A stretch of 64,000 nt of DNA, taken from positions 620,001 through 684,000 of the forward strand of contig NZ_JABCNG010000001.1 of the NCBI RefSeq assembly GCF_012932495.1. The letters are read 5' to 3'. Below the pieces are notes generated by a model, which did not search any database, was not told where the DNA came from, and saw nothing but the letters and a program-made list of their open reading frames with translations. Position 1 is the first letter of the stretch; each line of letters starts with the position of its first letter. This DNA is from Novosphingobium sp. SG919. GTDB taxonomy: Bacteria; Pseudomonadota; Alphaproteobacteria; Sphingomonadales; Sphingomonadaceae. The position numbers and the translations under genes are program-made. Shown in pieces: positions 44,523 through 54,991 of this stretch.

Positions 44523-45239
44523 TCAATCCGTGTCTGCGTGGGCAGGGCGGCCGCCATAGGCCGGGATCGCCAGTTTCCAGCGGATCGCGGCGGCACGCAG
44601 GGCAAACCCGGCCAGTGCCGATACCGCCCAGACCCAGCCCTTGGGCAAGTGCAGCGCCTGTCCTGCCGAACAGAGCGCTGCGGCCAGGGCTGCGGCGGTG
44701 ACATAGAGTTCGGGCCGCATGATGATCGACGGGCGCCCGGCAACACAATCGCGGATCACCCCGCCCACGCAGCCGGTGATCACGCCCATGATGAAGGCCG
44801 GAACGGGAGGGATGCCATAGGCCAGCGCCTTGGTCGTGCCCAGCACGGCATAAGCGCTGAGCCCCACGGCATCGGCCCATTCCAGCGCGGCGCCGCGCCA
44901 CCAGCGGTGCGGCGTGATCCAGCACACCACCGCCATGGCCAGGCAGACCAGCGCCACCCAGCGATCGTGCACCCAGAACACTGGCGCTCCGATCAGCAGA
45001 TCGCGCACCGAGCCGCCGCCCACACCGGTGATCACCGCGAAAAAGCACATCGTCACCAGAGTCTGCCGCATCCGCGCGGCTACCAGTGCGCCAGACAGCG
45101 CAAACAGCGCAATTCCCGCCAGGTCTGCCACGCCGATCACGGCGGGCAGGGCCGGGGCCACCGCGTGGGGCAACGCGCTGGGCAGGGACGATGGCAAGGA
45201 CGTGGGCAGCGAGGGGACCAGCGGCATGGACCATGCCAT
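44523..45239 (-). CDS. Trimeric intracellular cation (TRIC) channel family protein
   Basis: A 238-residue membrane protein of the UPF0126/YadS family, with seven hydrophobic segments and two internal repeats. Each repeat carries a glycine-rich motif: FFAVITGVGGGSVRDLLIG and IMGVITGCVGGVIRDCVAG. Prokaryotic TRIC proteins form K+-permeable trimers. The first 30 residues are an unusual Ser/Leu/Pro repeat (LPTSLPSSLPSALP) before the conserved part. Starts at 45239 and 45227 are both possible. Confidence 0.88.
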   Translation of the reverse strand: MAWSMPLVPSLPTSLPSSLPSALPHAVAPALPAVIGVADLAGIALFALSGALVAARMRQTLVTMCFFAVITGVGGGSVRDLLIGAPVFWVHDRWVALVCLAMAVVCWITPHRWWRGAALEWADAVGLSAYAVLGTTKALAYGIPPVPAFIMGVITGCVGGVIRDCVAGRPSIIMRPELYVTAAALAAALCSAGQALHLPKGWVWAVSALAGFALRAAAIRWKLAIPAYGGRPAHADTD

Positions 45240-45249
45240 GCCTTGTGGT

Positions 45250-46710
45250 TCACCGCATGTCGAGGCTGACCGTCGCCGTTCCCGTTCCTTCCACCGGCAG
45301 GTAGAGACCCTGGCCCGCGGCCTTGAGACGGCCGGTGCGCACATCCTCGATCCGTGCGCGGATCACGAAATCGCCGGTGCGCTTGTCCGTCAGGGCGCGG
45401 TCGATCTTGGCCATCAGCTTGGCATAGTCGCGCTCGAAGTTCTGGGCGAGCGCGGCAGCGATGGTTTCCGAAAGACCTGGCGCGTTGGCCAAGCTTAGCA
45501 GCACGTCGGTCCCGGTGCTGTCGGTCACGCCCGAAACGGCAAGGTCGGCAAAGCTGACGACGCGCGAATTCGGCGCGTTGACCGGGGTGCCGGTCAGCCA
45601 GACGGTGCCGTGCGCGCCATTGGCGGCAAACTGCACGCCCACCGCCACCTTGCCGCCGGTGGTGCCATAGCAGGTCACCTTGCCGAACTGCGCCGTCACC
45701 GCCCCCAGGCCGGGAACATCGAACGGGCGGGCCGATCGCTTGACCAGCGCCCGCGCGATGACCGGTTCCAGTTCGCGATAATCGGCGATCACCGGAATGA
45801 CGAACAGCATCCGCCCTGGCGCGCCATCAAGGGTGTGCAGCGGCGGCAGCGGGGCCGGGGTGGGATCGGGCGGACGGTTGCCGACGAAGGTTTCGGTTTG
45901 CGCCTGCATGCCCAGCTTGAGCACCAGTTGCCGCCCTTCCACCGCATAGCCGCCATAGCGCAGATCCTTGGGCGTGACGCGCATCCACACCGGCGGATTG
46001 GCGTGGTTGAGTTCCAGCGACGTAAACGCGCTGGCCCAGGCCTTGCCGATCTGGCGATCGAGATGCAGCTTGTCCAACTCGCTGGGCAGGGTGCGTTCCA
46101 GTTTGTCGATCACGCCCTTGAGCTTGGCATCGGCCTTGCTGGTGAACGTGATGCGCTGTCCGAGAAAATCGATGCCCGGCGCGTTGGTCCAGTCATAGTG
46201 GATATCGAGCGTGGCGCGTGGCTTCCAGTCGCGCGTCAGCGACAGGCGCACATGCGCGCGCACCACGGCGTCGCCGGTGGCGGTTTCCTGCTTGAGCACG
46301 CCGGCAATGTCGCGCGCGCGCACCGTTGCGTGCATCGGCAGCGTGATCACCAGGTCCTGCCCTTGTCCGGCCAGCGTGATCGGACCGCGCACCACGTTGC
46401 CCACGACGCGGCATTCCACGCGAGGCGTCTTGATCTTGACGCCCAGCACTTGGACTCGCTTCGACGCCAGGCAATCCTGGCCAGGCTGGTCGATCGACCA
46501 CAATTCGCGCGGCACGGCCTGTTCGAGCGCAGCGCTGAGTTCATCGAGCCGGGCAACGATCGGCACGGCAATGGTGGAGGCCTGGGGCGGCAGGCTGATG
46601 GCGTCTGTGGCCCGCGGCGGCGCCTGGTTGGCCGGGCGGTGATGGCAGGCGACAAGCGGGATCGATGCGGCCAGCGCCAATGCGCTGCCGATCAGGAGAG
46701 AACGTTTCAT
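45250..46710 (-). CDS. DUF4403 family lipoprotein
   Basis: A 486-residue lipoprotein. The signal peptide ends in a lipobox-like SIPLVAC (MKRSLLIGSALALAASIPLVAC), so it is anchored in the envelope. The mature part has two similar lipid-binding-like halves; characteristic DUF4403 pieces are STIAVPIVARLDELSAALEQAVPRELW, WKPRATLDIHYDWTNAPGIDFLGQRITFT and MRVTPKDLRYGGYAVEGRQLVLKLGMQAQTETFVG. The function is unknown. It lies 10 bp upstream of the TRIC gene start in the same direction, so the two may be cotranscribed. Confidence 0.85.
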   Translation of the reverse strand: MKRSLLIGSALALAASIPLVACHHRPANQAPPRATDAISLPPQASTIAVPIVARLDELSAALEQAVPRELWSIDQPGQDCLASKRVQVLGVKIKTPRVECRVVGNVVRGPITLAGQGQDLVITLPMHATVRARDIAGVLKQETATGDAVVRAHVRLSLTRDWKPRATLDIHYDWTNAPGIDFLGQRITFTSKADAKLKGVIDKLERTLPSELDKLHLDRQIGKAWASAFTSLELNHANPPVWMRVTPKDLRYGGYAVEGRQLVLKLGMQAQTETFVGNRPPDPTPAPLPPLHTLDGAPGRMLFVIPVIADYRELEPVIARALVKRSARPFDVPGLGAVTAQFGKVTCYGTTGGKVAVGVQFAANGAHGTVWLTGTPVNAPNSRVVSFADLAVSGVTDSTGTDVLLSLANAPGLSETIAAALAQNFERDYAKLMAKIDRALTDKRTGDFVIRARIEDVRTGRLKAAGQGLYLPVEGTGTATVSLDMR

Positions 46711-46827
46711 GTGCAGTTGCCCCGTTTGGGCAGGACTACGCGCCAACGCCGGGCAAAGTTCCCGGCGCCATGATCGCGCCACAATCGACGTTCAGTTTCA
46801 GCACGTTGCGGATGGAGCCAAGCCGCC

Positions 46828-47163
46828 ATGCCTATCGATGCACCACCTGTCGCACCGATTTCTGCCCCGGCCCCGTCCGCACCGCCTGCGGCGCAGGGCC
46901 AATCCTTCGACCTTGCGCGGCTCAAGCCGGAAGAGGCGCGCTGCGGCAGTCCGGCGGCCGATGGCGCGATCGTGGTCTGTGCGGTGGATCGGGAAAAGTT
47001 TCGCGTCCATCCCCTGACCGGCCCTTTCGCTGATCAGGCGCCACCCGTGGCGCAACTGCAATTGGCGCCTGGCGTCAAGGCCCAGGCCGAAGCGGAACAG
47101 CGCGCCGTGGGCGGCGGTGTCAGCGTTCCTTCGGCCATGGTTCGGATGAAGATAGATTTCTAG
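46828..47163 (+). CDS. Hypothetical protein
   Basis: A 111-residue protein. The first 25 residues are Pro/Ala-rich (PIDAPPVAPISAPAPSAPPAA). Two cysteines follow in ARCGSPAADGAIVVCAVDREKFRVHPL, a pattern I associate with small sphingomonad envelope proteins (C-G....IVVC). There is no classical signal peptide from this start, so the true start could be upstream or the protein cytoplasmic. GGAG lies 13 bases before the ATG. A hairpin-forming palindrome follows the stop. Confidence 0.55.
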   Translation: MPIDAPPVAPISAPAPSAPPAAQGQSFDLARLKPEEARCGSPAADGAIVVCAVDREKFRVHPLTGPFADQAPPVAQLQLAPGVKAQAEAEQRAVGGGVSVPSAMVRMKIDF

Positions 47164-47222
47164 CGTGCGATGACAAAAAGTGGGTGCCGGTTTTTGGCAG
47201 TAAATCGCACGATAACAAAAAC

Positions 47223-47265
47223 CTAGATCACGATGACGTTTCCGTGAAACGTTATCGTGCTCTAG
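47223..47265. repeat. Long near-perfect palindrome (20-bp arms, 3-bp loop)
   Basis: The left arm CTAGATCACGATGACGTTTC and the right arm are reverse complements at 18 of 20 positions around CGT. A partial direct copy (CGCACGATAAC) lies just before it. It sits between convergent genes and could be a bidirectional terminator, but it lacks a clear T tract. It may belong to a repeat family of sphingomonads. Confidence 0.7.
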
Positions 47266-47335
47266 CGCTTGGAAGGGCTGCCTGGCGTCGCACGACGTGG
47301 CAGGTGGCGGGCCAGGCAGCCCTTCCTGCGTCAGG

Positions 47336-47515
47336 TCAACGCGGGCACTTCACGAACTTGCCCTTGTGGCCCTTGCAAACCTTGCGGGGCGCCGGCTTGG
47401 CTGGCGGGCACTTGATGAACTTGCCCCTGGCATCCTTGCACGGCGCGGCCTGGGCGACCATCGGCGTGGCGGCAAGCGCCATAGCGGCGGCAAAGGCGAT
47501 CGTCAGACGGTTCAT
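47336..47515 (-). CDS. Small exported protein with duplicated C-K-x3-G-K-F-x-K-C-P motif
   Basis: A 59-residue precursor. The signal peptide (MNRLTIAFAAAMALAATPMVA, cleavage near QAA) leaves a mature peptide of about 35 residues. It holds two copies of a 12-residue unit: C26-KDARGKFIK-C36-P and C47-KGHKGKFVK-C57-P, joined by PAKPAPRKV. Each unit has a Cys-x9-Cys pair and several lysines, so two disulfide loops or a metal/anion-binding role are possible. AAGGAG lies 7 bases before the ATG. I do not recognise the family. Confidence 0.72.
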   Translation of the reverse strand: MNRLTIAFAAAMALAATPMVAQAAPCKDARGKFIKCPPAKPAPRKVCKGHKGKFVKCPR

Positions 47516-47666
47516 ACGATGCTTCTCCTTGGTAAGCTCCCCTGCTTGCCTGCCTCGTAGAAGGGCAGCCCCAGAAGTCACGTAAACAACTGTCAAGCAT
47601 AGCCTATTTTACAAAGCTGCATGTCTTGTTGCGGCGCGTTGCCAGGGGCGTGCGCAAGCGGCCCAA

Positions 47667-47700
47667 GAAAAAGGCCGCGCCCGGTTGCCCCGGCGCGGCC
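47667..47700 (-). terminator. Rho-independent terminator of lpd
   Basis: On the minus strand, GGCCGCGCC pairs with GGGCGCGGCC around GGGGCAACC and is followed by TTTTTC. It lies 39 bp after the lpd stop. Confidence 0.8.
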
Positions 47701-47738
47701 TTGTTCAATGCGCTCGCCGCCCAAAGGCGGTGCGTCGA

Positions 47739-49154
47739 TCAGATGTGGATCGGCTTTTCGCGGATGCCCATCGCCGCTTCCTTCAGCGCTTCCGAATGGG
47801 TCGGGTGCGCGTGGCAGGTATAGGCGATGTCTTCCGAGGTTGCGCCGAATTCCAGGGCCAGGGCCGCTTCGGCAATCATCGTGCCGGCCACCGAGGCAAT
47901 CGCCCACACGCCCAGCACGCGGTCGGTCTGCGCATCGGCGATCACCTTCACGAACCCGTCGGGCTCGTGATTGGTCTTGGCGCGGCTGTTGCCCAGCATC
48001 GGGAACTTGCTGACCTTGATCTTGGACTGGTCGCCGCCGGCCTTTTCCAGCGCGGCTTCCTGCGTCAGGCCCACCCCGGCAAATTCGGGGAAGGTGTAGA
48101 CCACGCCGGGGATCACGTCGTGGTTCACGATGCCCGTGAGCCCTGCGATGTTCTCGGCCACGGCAATGCCTTCGTCCTCGGCCTTGTGCGCCAGCATCGG
48201 ACCGGGAATCACGTCGCCGATCGCCCACACGCCATCGACCGCGGTGCGGAAATCGTGGTCGGTCTCGATCTGGCCGCGCGCGTTGGGCGCAAGGCCGATC
48301 TTGTCGAGGCCCAGGCCCTCGGTGTTGGGCCGGCGGCCGATGGCCACCAGCACGCAATCGGCCTCGATGGTTTCGGCAGCGCCACCGGCCGAAGGCTCGA
48401 CCGTCAGCGTCGCCTTGCCACCGTCCACCGCCACGCCGGTGACCTTGGTCGAAAGCTTGAGCGCCATGCCCTGCTTCTTGAAGATCTTGGCCGCTTCCTT
48501 GCGCACGTCGCCGTCCATGCCGGGCAGCAGCTGGTCAAGGTATTCCACCACGGTGACCTTGGCGCCCAGGCGACGCCACACCGAGCCCAGTTCCAGGCCG
48601 ATCACGCCGCCGCCGATCACCACCAGGTGATCCGGCACGCGGGTCAGCGCCAACGCGCCGGTCGAATCGACCACCACGCCCGCGTCGTTGTCCACGCTCA
48701 CGCCCGGCAGCGGGGTGACCGAGGATCCGGTGGCGATGACGATGTGCTTGGCCGAAACCTTCTGGCCCGCGACGGTGACGCTGTGTGCGTCTTCGAAGCT
48801 GGCATAGCCCTTGAGCCAGGTGACCTTGTTCTTCTTGAACAGGAATTCGATGCCGCCGGTCAGGCTCTTGACCGAATCCAGCTTCTGCTGCTGCATCGTG
48901 GCCAGGTCCAGCTCCACCGGGCCGGTCTTGATGCCATAGCTGGCAAAGGTGCCGTTGACGGCTTCCTCGAACTTTTCCGAACCGTGCAGCAGTGCCTTGG
49001 ACGGGATGCAGCCCACGTTGAGGCACGTGCCGCCCAGGGTTTCGCGCCCATCGGCACAGGCGGTCTTGAGGCCCAGCTGGGCCGCGCGGATCGCCGCGAC
49101 ATAGCCGCCAGGGCCAGCGCCGATCACCAGGACATCATAATCGTATTCAGCCAT
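47739..49154 (-). CDS. lpdA: Dihydrolipoyl dehydrogenase (E3)
   Basis: A 471-residue FAD enzyme that reoxidises dihydrolipoamide of the 2-oxoglutarate (and possibly pyruvate) dehydrogenase complex. It has FAD motif VLVIGAGPGGYVAAIRAAQLG at the N-terminus, the redox disulfide GGTCLNVGCIPSKALL, the NAD motif VVIGGGVIGLELGSVW and the C-terminal His-Glu pair in CHAHPTHSEALKEAAM. It is the last gene of the sucA-sucB-lpd set, 123 bp after sucB. Confidence 0.96.
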   Translation of the reverse strand: MAEYDYDVLVIGAGPGGYVAAIRAAQLGLKTACADGRETLGGTCLNVGCIPSKALLHGSEKFEEAVNGTFASYGIKTGPVELDLATMQQQKLDSVKSLTGGIEFLFKKNKVTWLKGYASFEDAHSVTVAGQKVSAKHIVIATGSSVTPLPGVSVDNDAGVVVDSTGALALTRVPDHLVVIGGGVIGLELGSVWRRLGAKVTVVEYLDQLLPGMDGDVRKEAAKIFKKQGMALKLSTKVTGVAVDGGKATLTVEPSAGGAAETIEADCVLVAIGRRPNTEGLGLDKIGLAPNARGQIETDHDFRTAVDGVWAIGDVIPGPMLAHKAEDEGIAVAENIAGLTGIVNHDVIPGVVYTFPEFAGVGLTQEAALEKAGGDQSKIKVSKFPMLGNSRAKTNHEPDGFVKVIADAQTDRVLGVWAIASVAGTMIAEAALALEFGATSEDIAYTCHAHPTHSEALKEAAMGIREKPIHI

Positions 49155-49277
49155 TGCGGCCTCCTGTTCGCGCGCCCCTGAAACTGTGGCGGGACTGGCG
49201 CGACTTATCACACAAGTTCGCTGCTATGCACGCCTGCGCGCCCGGCACTGGTCGCCGGGCGCGGCACGCTTGGTCGA

Positions 49278-50543
49278 TCAGAGATCGATCAGCAGGCGGG
49301 TGGGATCTTCGATCGCTTCCTTGATGGTCTTGAGCGCGGTAACCGCTTCGCGACCGTCGATGATGCGGTGATCGTAGGACAGCGCGATGTACATCATCGG
49401 GCGGATCACGATTTCGCCATTACGCACGACCGGGCGGTCTTCGATGCGGTGCAGGCCGAGCACGGCTGACTGGGGCGGGTTGATGATCGGGGTGGACATC
49501 AGGCCGCCGAACACACCACCGTTGGAGATGGTGAAGGTGCCGCCCTTCATGTCTTCCATGGTCAGCGCGCCTTCGCGGGCCCTCTTGCCGTAATTGGCAA
49601 TCGCCTTTTCGATGCCGGCGAACGAGAGCTTGTCAGCATCGCGCACCACCGGCACGACCAGGCCGTTCGGCGCCGAGACGGCCACCGAGATGTCGACATA
49701 GTCGTGATAGACGATCTCATCGCCCTGGATCTGGGCGTTGACGGCCGGAATGTCCTTGAGCGCCAGGCACGAAGCCTTGGCGAAGAACGACATGAAGCCC
49801 AGCTTCACGCCGTGCTTCTTCTCGAACACGTCCTTGTACTTCTCGCGCGCGGCCATCACGGCCGACATGTCCACGTCGTTGAACGTGGTGAGCAGGGCGG
49901 CGTTTTCCTGCGCGCTCTTGAGGCGCTTGGCGATGGTCTGGCGCAGGCGCGTCATCTTGACGCGTTCTTCGTTGCGGCCAGGCGCGGCCACGGCGGCAGG
50001 CACGGCAGCGGCGGTGGCCACCGGTGCGGGCGAAGCGGCCTTGGCCTGGGCTGCGGCCAGCACGTCTTCCTTGGTCAGGCGGCCGTCCTTGCCGGTGCCC
50101 TTGACGGTGGAAGGATCGATGCCGTGCTCCAGCACCGCGCGGCGCACTGCCGGCGAGAGCGCGGCAGCACCGGCATCGTCACCGGCCGGCGCAGCCGGGG
50201 CTGCGGCAGGCGCGGCTGCAGGCGTTGCCGGCGCGATCGTGTCGGATGCGGGCGGCACCGGCTTTTCCTCGCGCGGGGCAACCTGGCCGTTGCCGGCTGC
50301 GGCCACGCCGTCTTCCACGGTGCCGAGCAGCGCGCCAACCGTGACGGTTTCGCCTTCGGCAACCAGGATCTGGCCGAGCACGCCGGCCACGGGCGAGGGC
50401 ACTTCGACGGCGACCTTGTCGGTTTCGAGGCTGACGATGGGCTCGTCCAGAGCCACCGCTTCACCGGGCTTCTTCAGCCACTGGCCGACCGTCGCTTCGC
50501 TGACGCTTTCACCGAGCGTCGGAACCTTGACTTCGATGGACAT
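49278..50543 (-). CDS. sucB: Dihydrolipoyllysine-residue succinyltransferase (E2 of 2-oxoglutarate dehydrogenase)
   Basis: A 421-residue E2. The lipoyl domain (1-75) has the lipoylated lysine in [11 protein letters not shown]. An Ala/Pro-rich linker (about 80-130) follows, then a peripheral subunit-binding domain ([34 protein letters not shown]). The catalytic domain ends [34 protein letters not shown] with the active His and Asp. It lies 46 bp after sucA. Confidence 0.96.
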   Translation of the reverse strand: MSIEVKVPTLGESVSEATVGQWLKKPGEAVALDEPIVSLETDKVAVEVPSPVAGVLGQILVAEGETVTVGALLGTVEDGVAAAGNGQVAPREEKPVPPASDTIAPATPAAAPAAAPAAPAGDDAGAAALSPAVRRAVLEHGIDPSTVKGTGKDGRLTKEDVLAAAQAKAASPAPVATAAAVPAAVAAPGRNEERVKMTRLRQTIAKRLKSAQENAALLTTFNDVDMSAVMAAREKYKDVFEKKHGVKLGFMSFFAKASCLALKDIPAVNAQIQGDEIVYHDYVDISVAVSAPNGLVVPVVRDADKLSFAGIEKAIANYGKRAREGALTMEDMKGGTFTISNGGVFGGLMSTPIINPPQSAVLGLHRIEDRPVVRNGEIVIRPMMYIALSYDHRIIDGREAVTALKTIKEAIEDPTRLLIDL

Positions 50544-50589
50544 GACTTGGTGTTCCTTGGGGAGAATTCAGGTGGACGAAACGGCCGGG

Positions 50590-53427
50590 TCAGGCCTTCT
50601 TCTTGCGGCGGATTTCCTCGCGCACCGACAGGGCCAGCGCATCGGCCACCAGGGCGGCCTGCTCGGCATTGTGGCGCTTGGCCAGGCCCGTGGCGGGCGA
50701 AGCAGAGGCGGCGCGGCCGGCATAGCGGGCGCGGGCAACCTTGCCCTTGGCGGCCTTGAGCGATTCCTCGATCAGCGGCTCGGCAAAGAACCACGAACCG
50801 TTGTTCTTCGGCTCTTCCTGGCACCATACCACGTCTTCCAGATTGGCCATGCGCGAAAGACGCAGGGCCAGCGGCTCACCCGGGAAGGGATAGAGCTGCT
50901 CGATCCGGATGATCTGGGTGTCGGTGATGCCGGCAGCATCGCGCGCCTCGATCAGGTCATAGGCCACCTTGCCCGAGCACAGCACGACGCGGCGGGTGTC
51001 CTTGTCGTCGGGTGCCGAAGGATCGGACAGGATGCGCTTGAACTGTGCCTCGCCGATGAAATCGGCCGCGGTCGACTTGGCCAGCGGGTGGCGCAGCAGC
51101 GACTTGGGCGTCATGATGATCAGCGGCTTGCGGAACGAGCGGTGCATCTGCCGGCGCAGCACGTGGAAGTAGTTGGCCGGGCTGGTGATGTTGCACACCT
51201 GCAGGTTGTCTTCGGCGCAGAGCTGGAGATAGCGCTCGAGACGGGCGGAGGAGTGTTCCGGACCCTGGCCTTCATAGCCGTGCGGCAGCAGCATGACGAG
51301 GCCGTTGGCGCGCAGCCACTTGGCTTCGGCAGCGGCCACGTACTGGTCGATCACGATCTGCGCGCCGTTGGCAAAGTCACCGAACTGCGCTTCCCACAGC
51401 ACCAGCGTCTTGGGATCGGCGCTGGCATAGCCGTATTCGAAGCCGAGCACGCCATATTCCGATAGCGGGCTGTCGAGCACTTCGAAGCGGCCATGGGGCA
51501 GCGTGGCGAGCGGCACGTACTTGTGCTCGTCGGTCTGGTCCACCCACACGGCATGGCGCTGGCTGAATGTGCCGCGCCCACAGTCCTGGCCCGAAAGGCG
51601 CACGTTGTAGCCTTCGGTGACGAGGCTGCCATAGGCGAGCGCTTCGGCCGTGGCCCAATCGAACCCGTTGCCCGACGCGAACATCTCGCGCTTGGCATCG
51701 AGCACGCGGCCCAAGGTCTTGTGGACGGTGAGGCTTTCGGGAACCGTGGTCAGCGTGCGGCCCAGACTGTCGAACAGCTTCTGCTCGATGCCCGTGGCCA
51801 CGTTGCGGCGCGCGGTGACCGGGTCTGCCGGCTTGTTGAGGCCTGCCCAGCGGCCGCCGAACCAGTCGGCTTCGTTGGCCTTGTAGCTCTTGGCGGCTTC
51901 GAACTCGCTTTCCAGCGTGGCGGTGAAGCGGTCTTCGGCTTCGCCCTTCCAGTTCTTGTCGATCACGCCTTCGCCCACCAGGCGATCGGCATAGAGCGAC
52001 GAGACCGCGGGGTGCTTGCGGATCTGGGCGTACATCAGCGGCTGGGTGAACGAGGGCTCGTCGCCTTCGTTGTGGCCAAAGCGGCGGTAGCACCACATGT
52101 CGAGCACGATGTCGCGGCCGAACTGCTGGCGATAGTCGATCGCCAGCTTGCAGGCAAAGGTCACCGCTTCGGGGTCATCGCCGTTGACGTGGATAATCGG
52201 CGCCTGGACGCCCTTGGCCACGTCCGAGGGATAGGGCGAGCCGCGCGAGAACTGCGGGCTGGTGGTGAAGCCGATCTGGTTGTTGATGATGAAGTGGATG
52301 CAACCGCCGGTGTTGTAGCCCTCCACGCCGGAAAAGCCGAAGCATTCCCACACGATGCCCTGGCCGGCAAAGGCCGCGTCGCCGTGGATCAGCACCGGCA
52401 GGACCTGCTTGTGCTTGCCATGGCCCACGTCGTCGCGGAACTGCTGCTGCGCCAGGGTCTTGCCCAGCACGATGGGGTCCACCGTTTCCAGGTGCGACGG
52501 GTTGGGCAGCAGGCTCATGTGCACCTTGGTGCCGTCGAACTCGCGGTCGGTGCTGGTGCCCAGGTGATACTTCACGTCGCCCGAGCCGCCCACGTCTTCG
52601 GGATTGGCGCTGCCGCCCGAGAATTCGTGGAAGATCACGCGATAGGGCTTGGCCATCACGTTGGCGAGGATGTTGAGGCGGCCGCGGTGGGCCATGCCGT
52701 AGATGATTTCCTTCACGCCGCGCTGGCCGCCGTACTTGATCACCGCTTCGAGCGCAGGGATCATCGACTCGCCACCGTCAAGGCCGAAGCGCTTGGTGCC
52801 GACATACTTCTTGCCGAGGAACTTTTCGTACTGTTCCCCGCGCACCACGGCGGAAAGGATCGCCTTCTTGCCTTCGGGCGTGAAGTCGATCGACTTGTCG
52901 CCGCCCTCGATGCGGTCCTGCAGGAACTTGCGCTCCTCCACGTCGGAGATGTGCATGTATTCCAGGCCGATCTTGCCGCAATAGTTGCGACGCAGGATCT
53001 CGACCACTTCGGGCACGGTGCCCCATTGCAGGCCCAGCGTGCCGCCCAGGTAGATCTTGCGATCCATGTCCTTGGCCGTGAAGCCGTGGTATTCGGGGCT
53101 GAGGTCGGCCGGCAGGTCCTGCTTGGACAGGCCGAGCGGATCGAGGTTGGCCGCAAGGTGGCCGCGCACGCGATAGGTGCGCACCAGCAGCATCACGCGC
53201 AGGCTGTCGTTGGCGGCCTGTTCCAGCGCCGCTTCGTCGAGCGCGGCACCGGCCTTCTTGGCAGCCTTGGCCACTTCGACCTTGAGCGCCATGGGATCGA
53301 GCGCACGGGTCAGATCATCGCCGGCCAGCGCGTCGGTAATCGGCCAGCGCTTCGATTGCCAGGATGGACCCTGCTGCGGCGCATCCTGTGAAGGATCGAC
53401 TTCGAACTCGTGCACTTCTTGTCCCAT
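50590..53427 (-). CDS. sucA: 2-oxoglutarate dehydrogenase E1 component
   Basis: A 945-residue thiamine-diphosphate enzyme that decarboxylates 2-oxoglutarate. Typical segments are RGHLAANLDPLGL, GMAHRGRLNILANVMAKPYRVIFHEF, LIHGDAAFAGQGIVWE, and the thiamine-binding DMWCYRRFGHNEGDEPSFTQPLMY. The C-terminus GSWFFAEPLIEESL is family-typical. AAGGAG lies about ten bases before the ATG. The gene is 305 bp downstream of mdh. Confidence 0.97.
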   Translation of the reverse strand: MGQEVHEFEVDPSQDAPQQGPSWQSKRWPITDALAGDDLTRALDPMALKVEVAKAAKKAGAALDEAALEQAANDSLRVMLLVRTYRVRGHLAANLDPLGLSKQDLPADLSPEYHGFTAKDMDRKIYLGGTLGLQWGTVPEVVEILRRNYCGKIGLEYMHISDVEERKFLQDRIEGGDKSIDFTPEGKKAILSAVVRGEQYEKFLGKKYVGTKRFGLDGGESMIPALEAVIKYGGQRGVKEIIYGMAHRGRLNILANVMAKPYRVIFHEFSGGSANPEDVGGSGDVKYHLGTSTDREFDGTKVHMSLLPNPSHLETVDPIVLGKTLAQQQFRDDVGHGKHKQVLPVLIHGDAAFAGQGIVWECFGFSGVEGYNTGGCIHFIINNQIGFTTSPQFSRGSPYPSDVAKGVQAPIIHVNGDDPEAVTFACKLAIDYRQQFGRDIVLDMWCYRRFGHNEGDEPSFTQPLMYAQIRKHPAVSSLYADRLVGEGVIDKNWKGEAEDRFTATLESEFEAAKSYKANEADWFGGRWAGLNKPADPVTARRNVATGIEQKLFDSLGRTLTTVPESLTVHKTLGRVLDAKREMFASGNGFDWATAEALAYGSLVTEGYNVRLSGQDCGRGTFSQRHAVWVDQTDEHKYVPLATLPHGRFEVLDSPLSEYGVLGFEYGYASADPKTLVLWEAQFGDFANGAQIVIDQYVAAAEAKWLRANGLVMLLPHGYEGQGPEHSSARLERYLQLCAEDNLQVCNITSPANYFHVLRRQMHRSFRKPLIIMTPKSLLRHPLAKSTAADFIGEAQFKRILSDPSAPDDKDTRRVVLCSGKVAYDLIEARDAAGITDTQIIRIEQLYPFPGEPLALRLSRMANLEDVVWCQEEPKNNGSWFFAEPLIEESLKAAKGKVARARYAGRAASASPATGLAKRHNAEQAALVADALALSVREEIRRKKKA

Positions 53428-53732
53428 CGTCAGTTCACTCCTTTGCCCCCGGGGAGGGGAGGGGCTTCGGAAAGAGGCATGAGGCAGACCGCGAAACCCA
53501 AGGCGGCCTGTCTGTGACTGTCATCGGTTGCCCGACGCCATCGCTTGGATCGGCAGCCAATCTGCGGCGCGGTGCGCGTGGATGGGCCAGGTATCCTTAA
53601 TGGCGTTCGGTCAACGCCCTCCGAAGAGGGCCTTAAGGGTATTGCCAGCGCCACCGTGGCGGCCCTGGCCGATAACATGCGGTGCAAGGCCCGTGGCCGC
53701 CCCGAAAGGCAAGCCGCGGGCCAGGCATTCAA
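53428..53732. other. mdh-sucA spacer with a UUCG-capped hairpin
   Basis: About 305 bp on the same transcriptional axis as mdh and sucA. On the minus strand, GCCCTCTTCGGAGGGC (53631-53616) is a perfect six-pair stem with a UUCG tetraloop, followed by the dyad GCGTTGACCGAACGC. There is no T run, so it may be an RNA-processing or stabilising structure rather than a terminator. No sucC or sucD sequence is present. A 100-codon open frame here does not look coding. Confidence 0.55.
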
Positions 53733-54737
<1,005 letters not shown>

Positions 54738-54850
54738 TCAAGCGTTGCCGACTCAAGCCCCCGGATGGAGGTCCCCCCGCGCCCGCGAGACGGGAAGGGT
54801 TGCCGACAAGTGGAGGGGCACGTAGGCCTGCCCGGCAGGGATTGCAACCG

Positions 54851-54880
54851 CAAAAAACCCCGCATTTGCGGGTTTCTTTG
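54851..54880 (-). terminator. Rho-independent terminator of the 54992-55366 gene
   Basis: On the minus strand, AACCCGC AAAT GCGGGGTT forms a stem and is followed by TTTTTT. It lies between the hypothetical gene and mdh, so it isolates mdh from upstream transcription. Confidence 0.75.
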
Positions 54881-54991
54881 ATAAGAGTTCGCAATAGCAT
54901 TAAACCGTAAATCGGCCGTTCATACGAATGCGACGGGCAGGCCAGTGCCCGCCCGCCAGAACGGCACCGGGTGGCCGGCTTTCAGGGCAAT

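Noticed and set aside
37009..47600. Search for an Anbu proteasome-like gene near the ATP-grasp operon
   Set aside because: The flanking genes are leuD, a TRIC channel, a DUF4403 lipoprotein and small exported proteins; none has the N-terminal nucleophile pattern of Anbu.
53430..53732. 100-codon frame between mdh and sucA
   Set aside because: It starts at the mdh stop without a ribosome binding site, and the protein is Arg/Pro-rich with no recognisable pattern. The stretch contains RNA hairpins instead.
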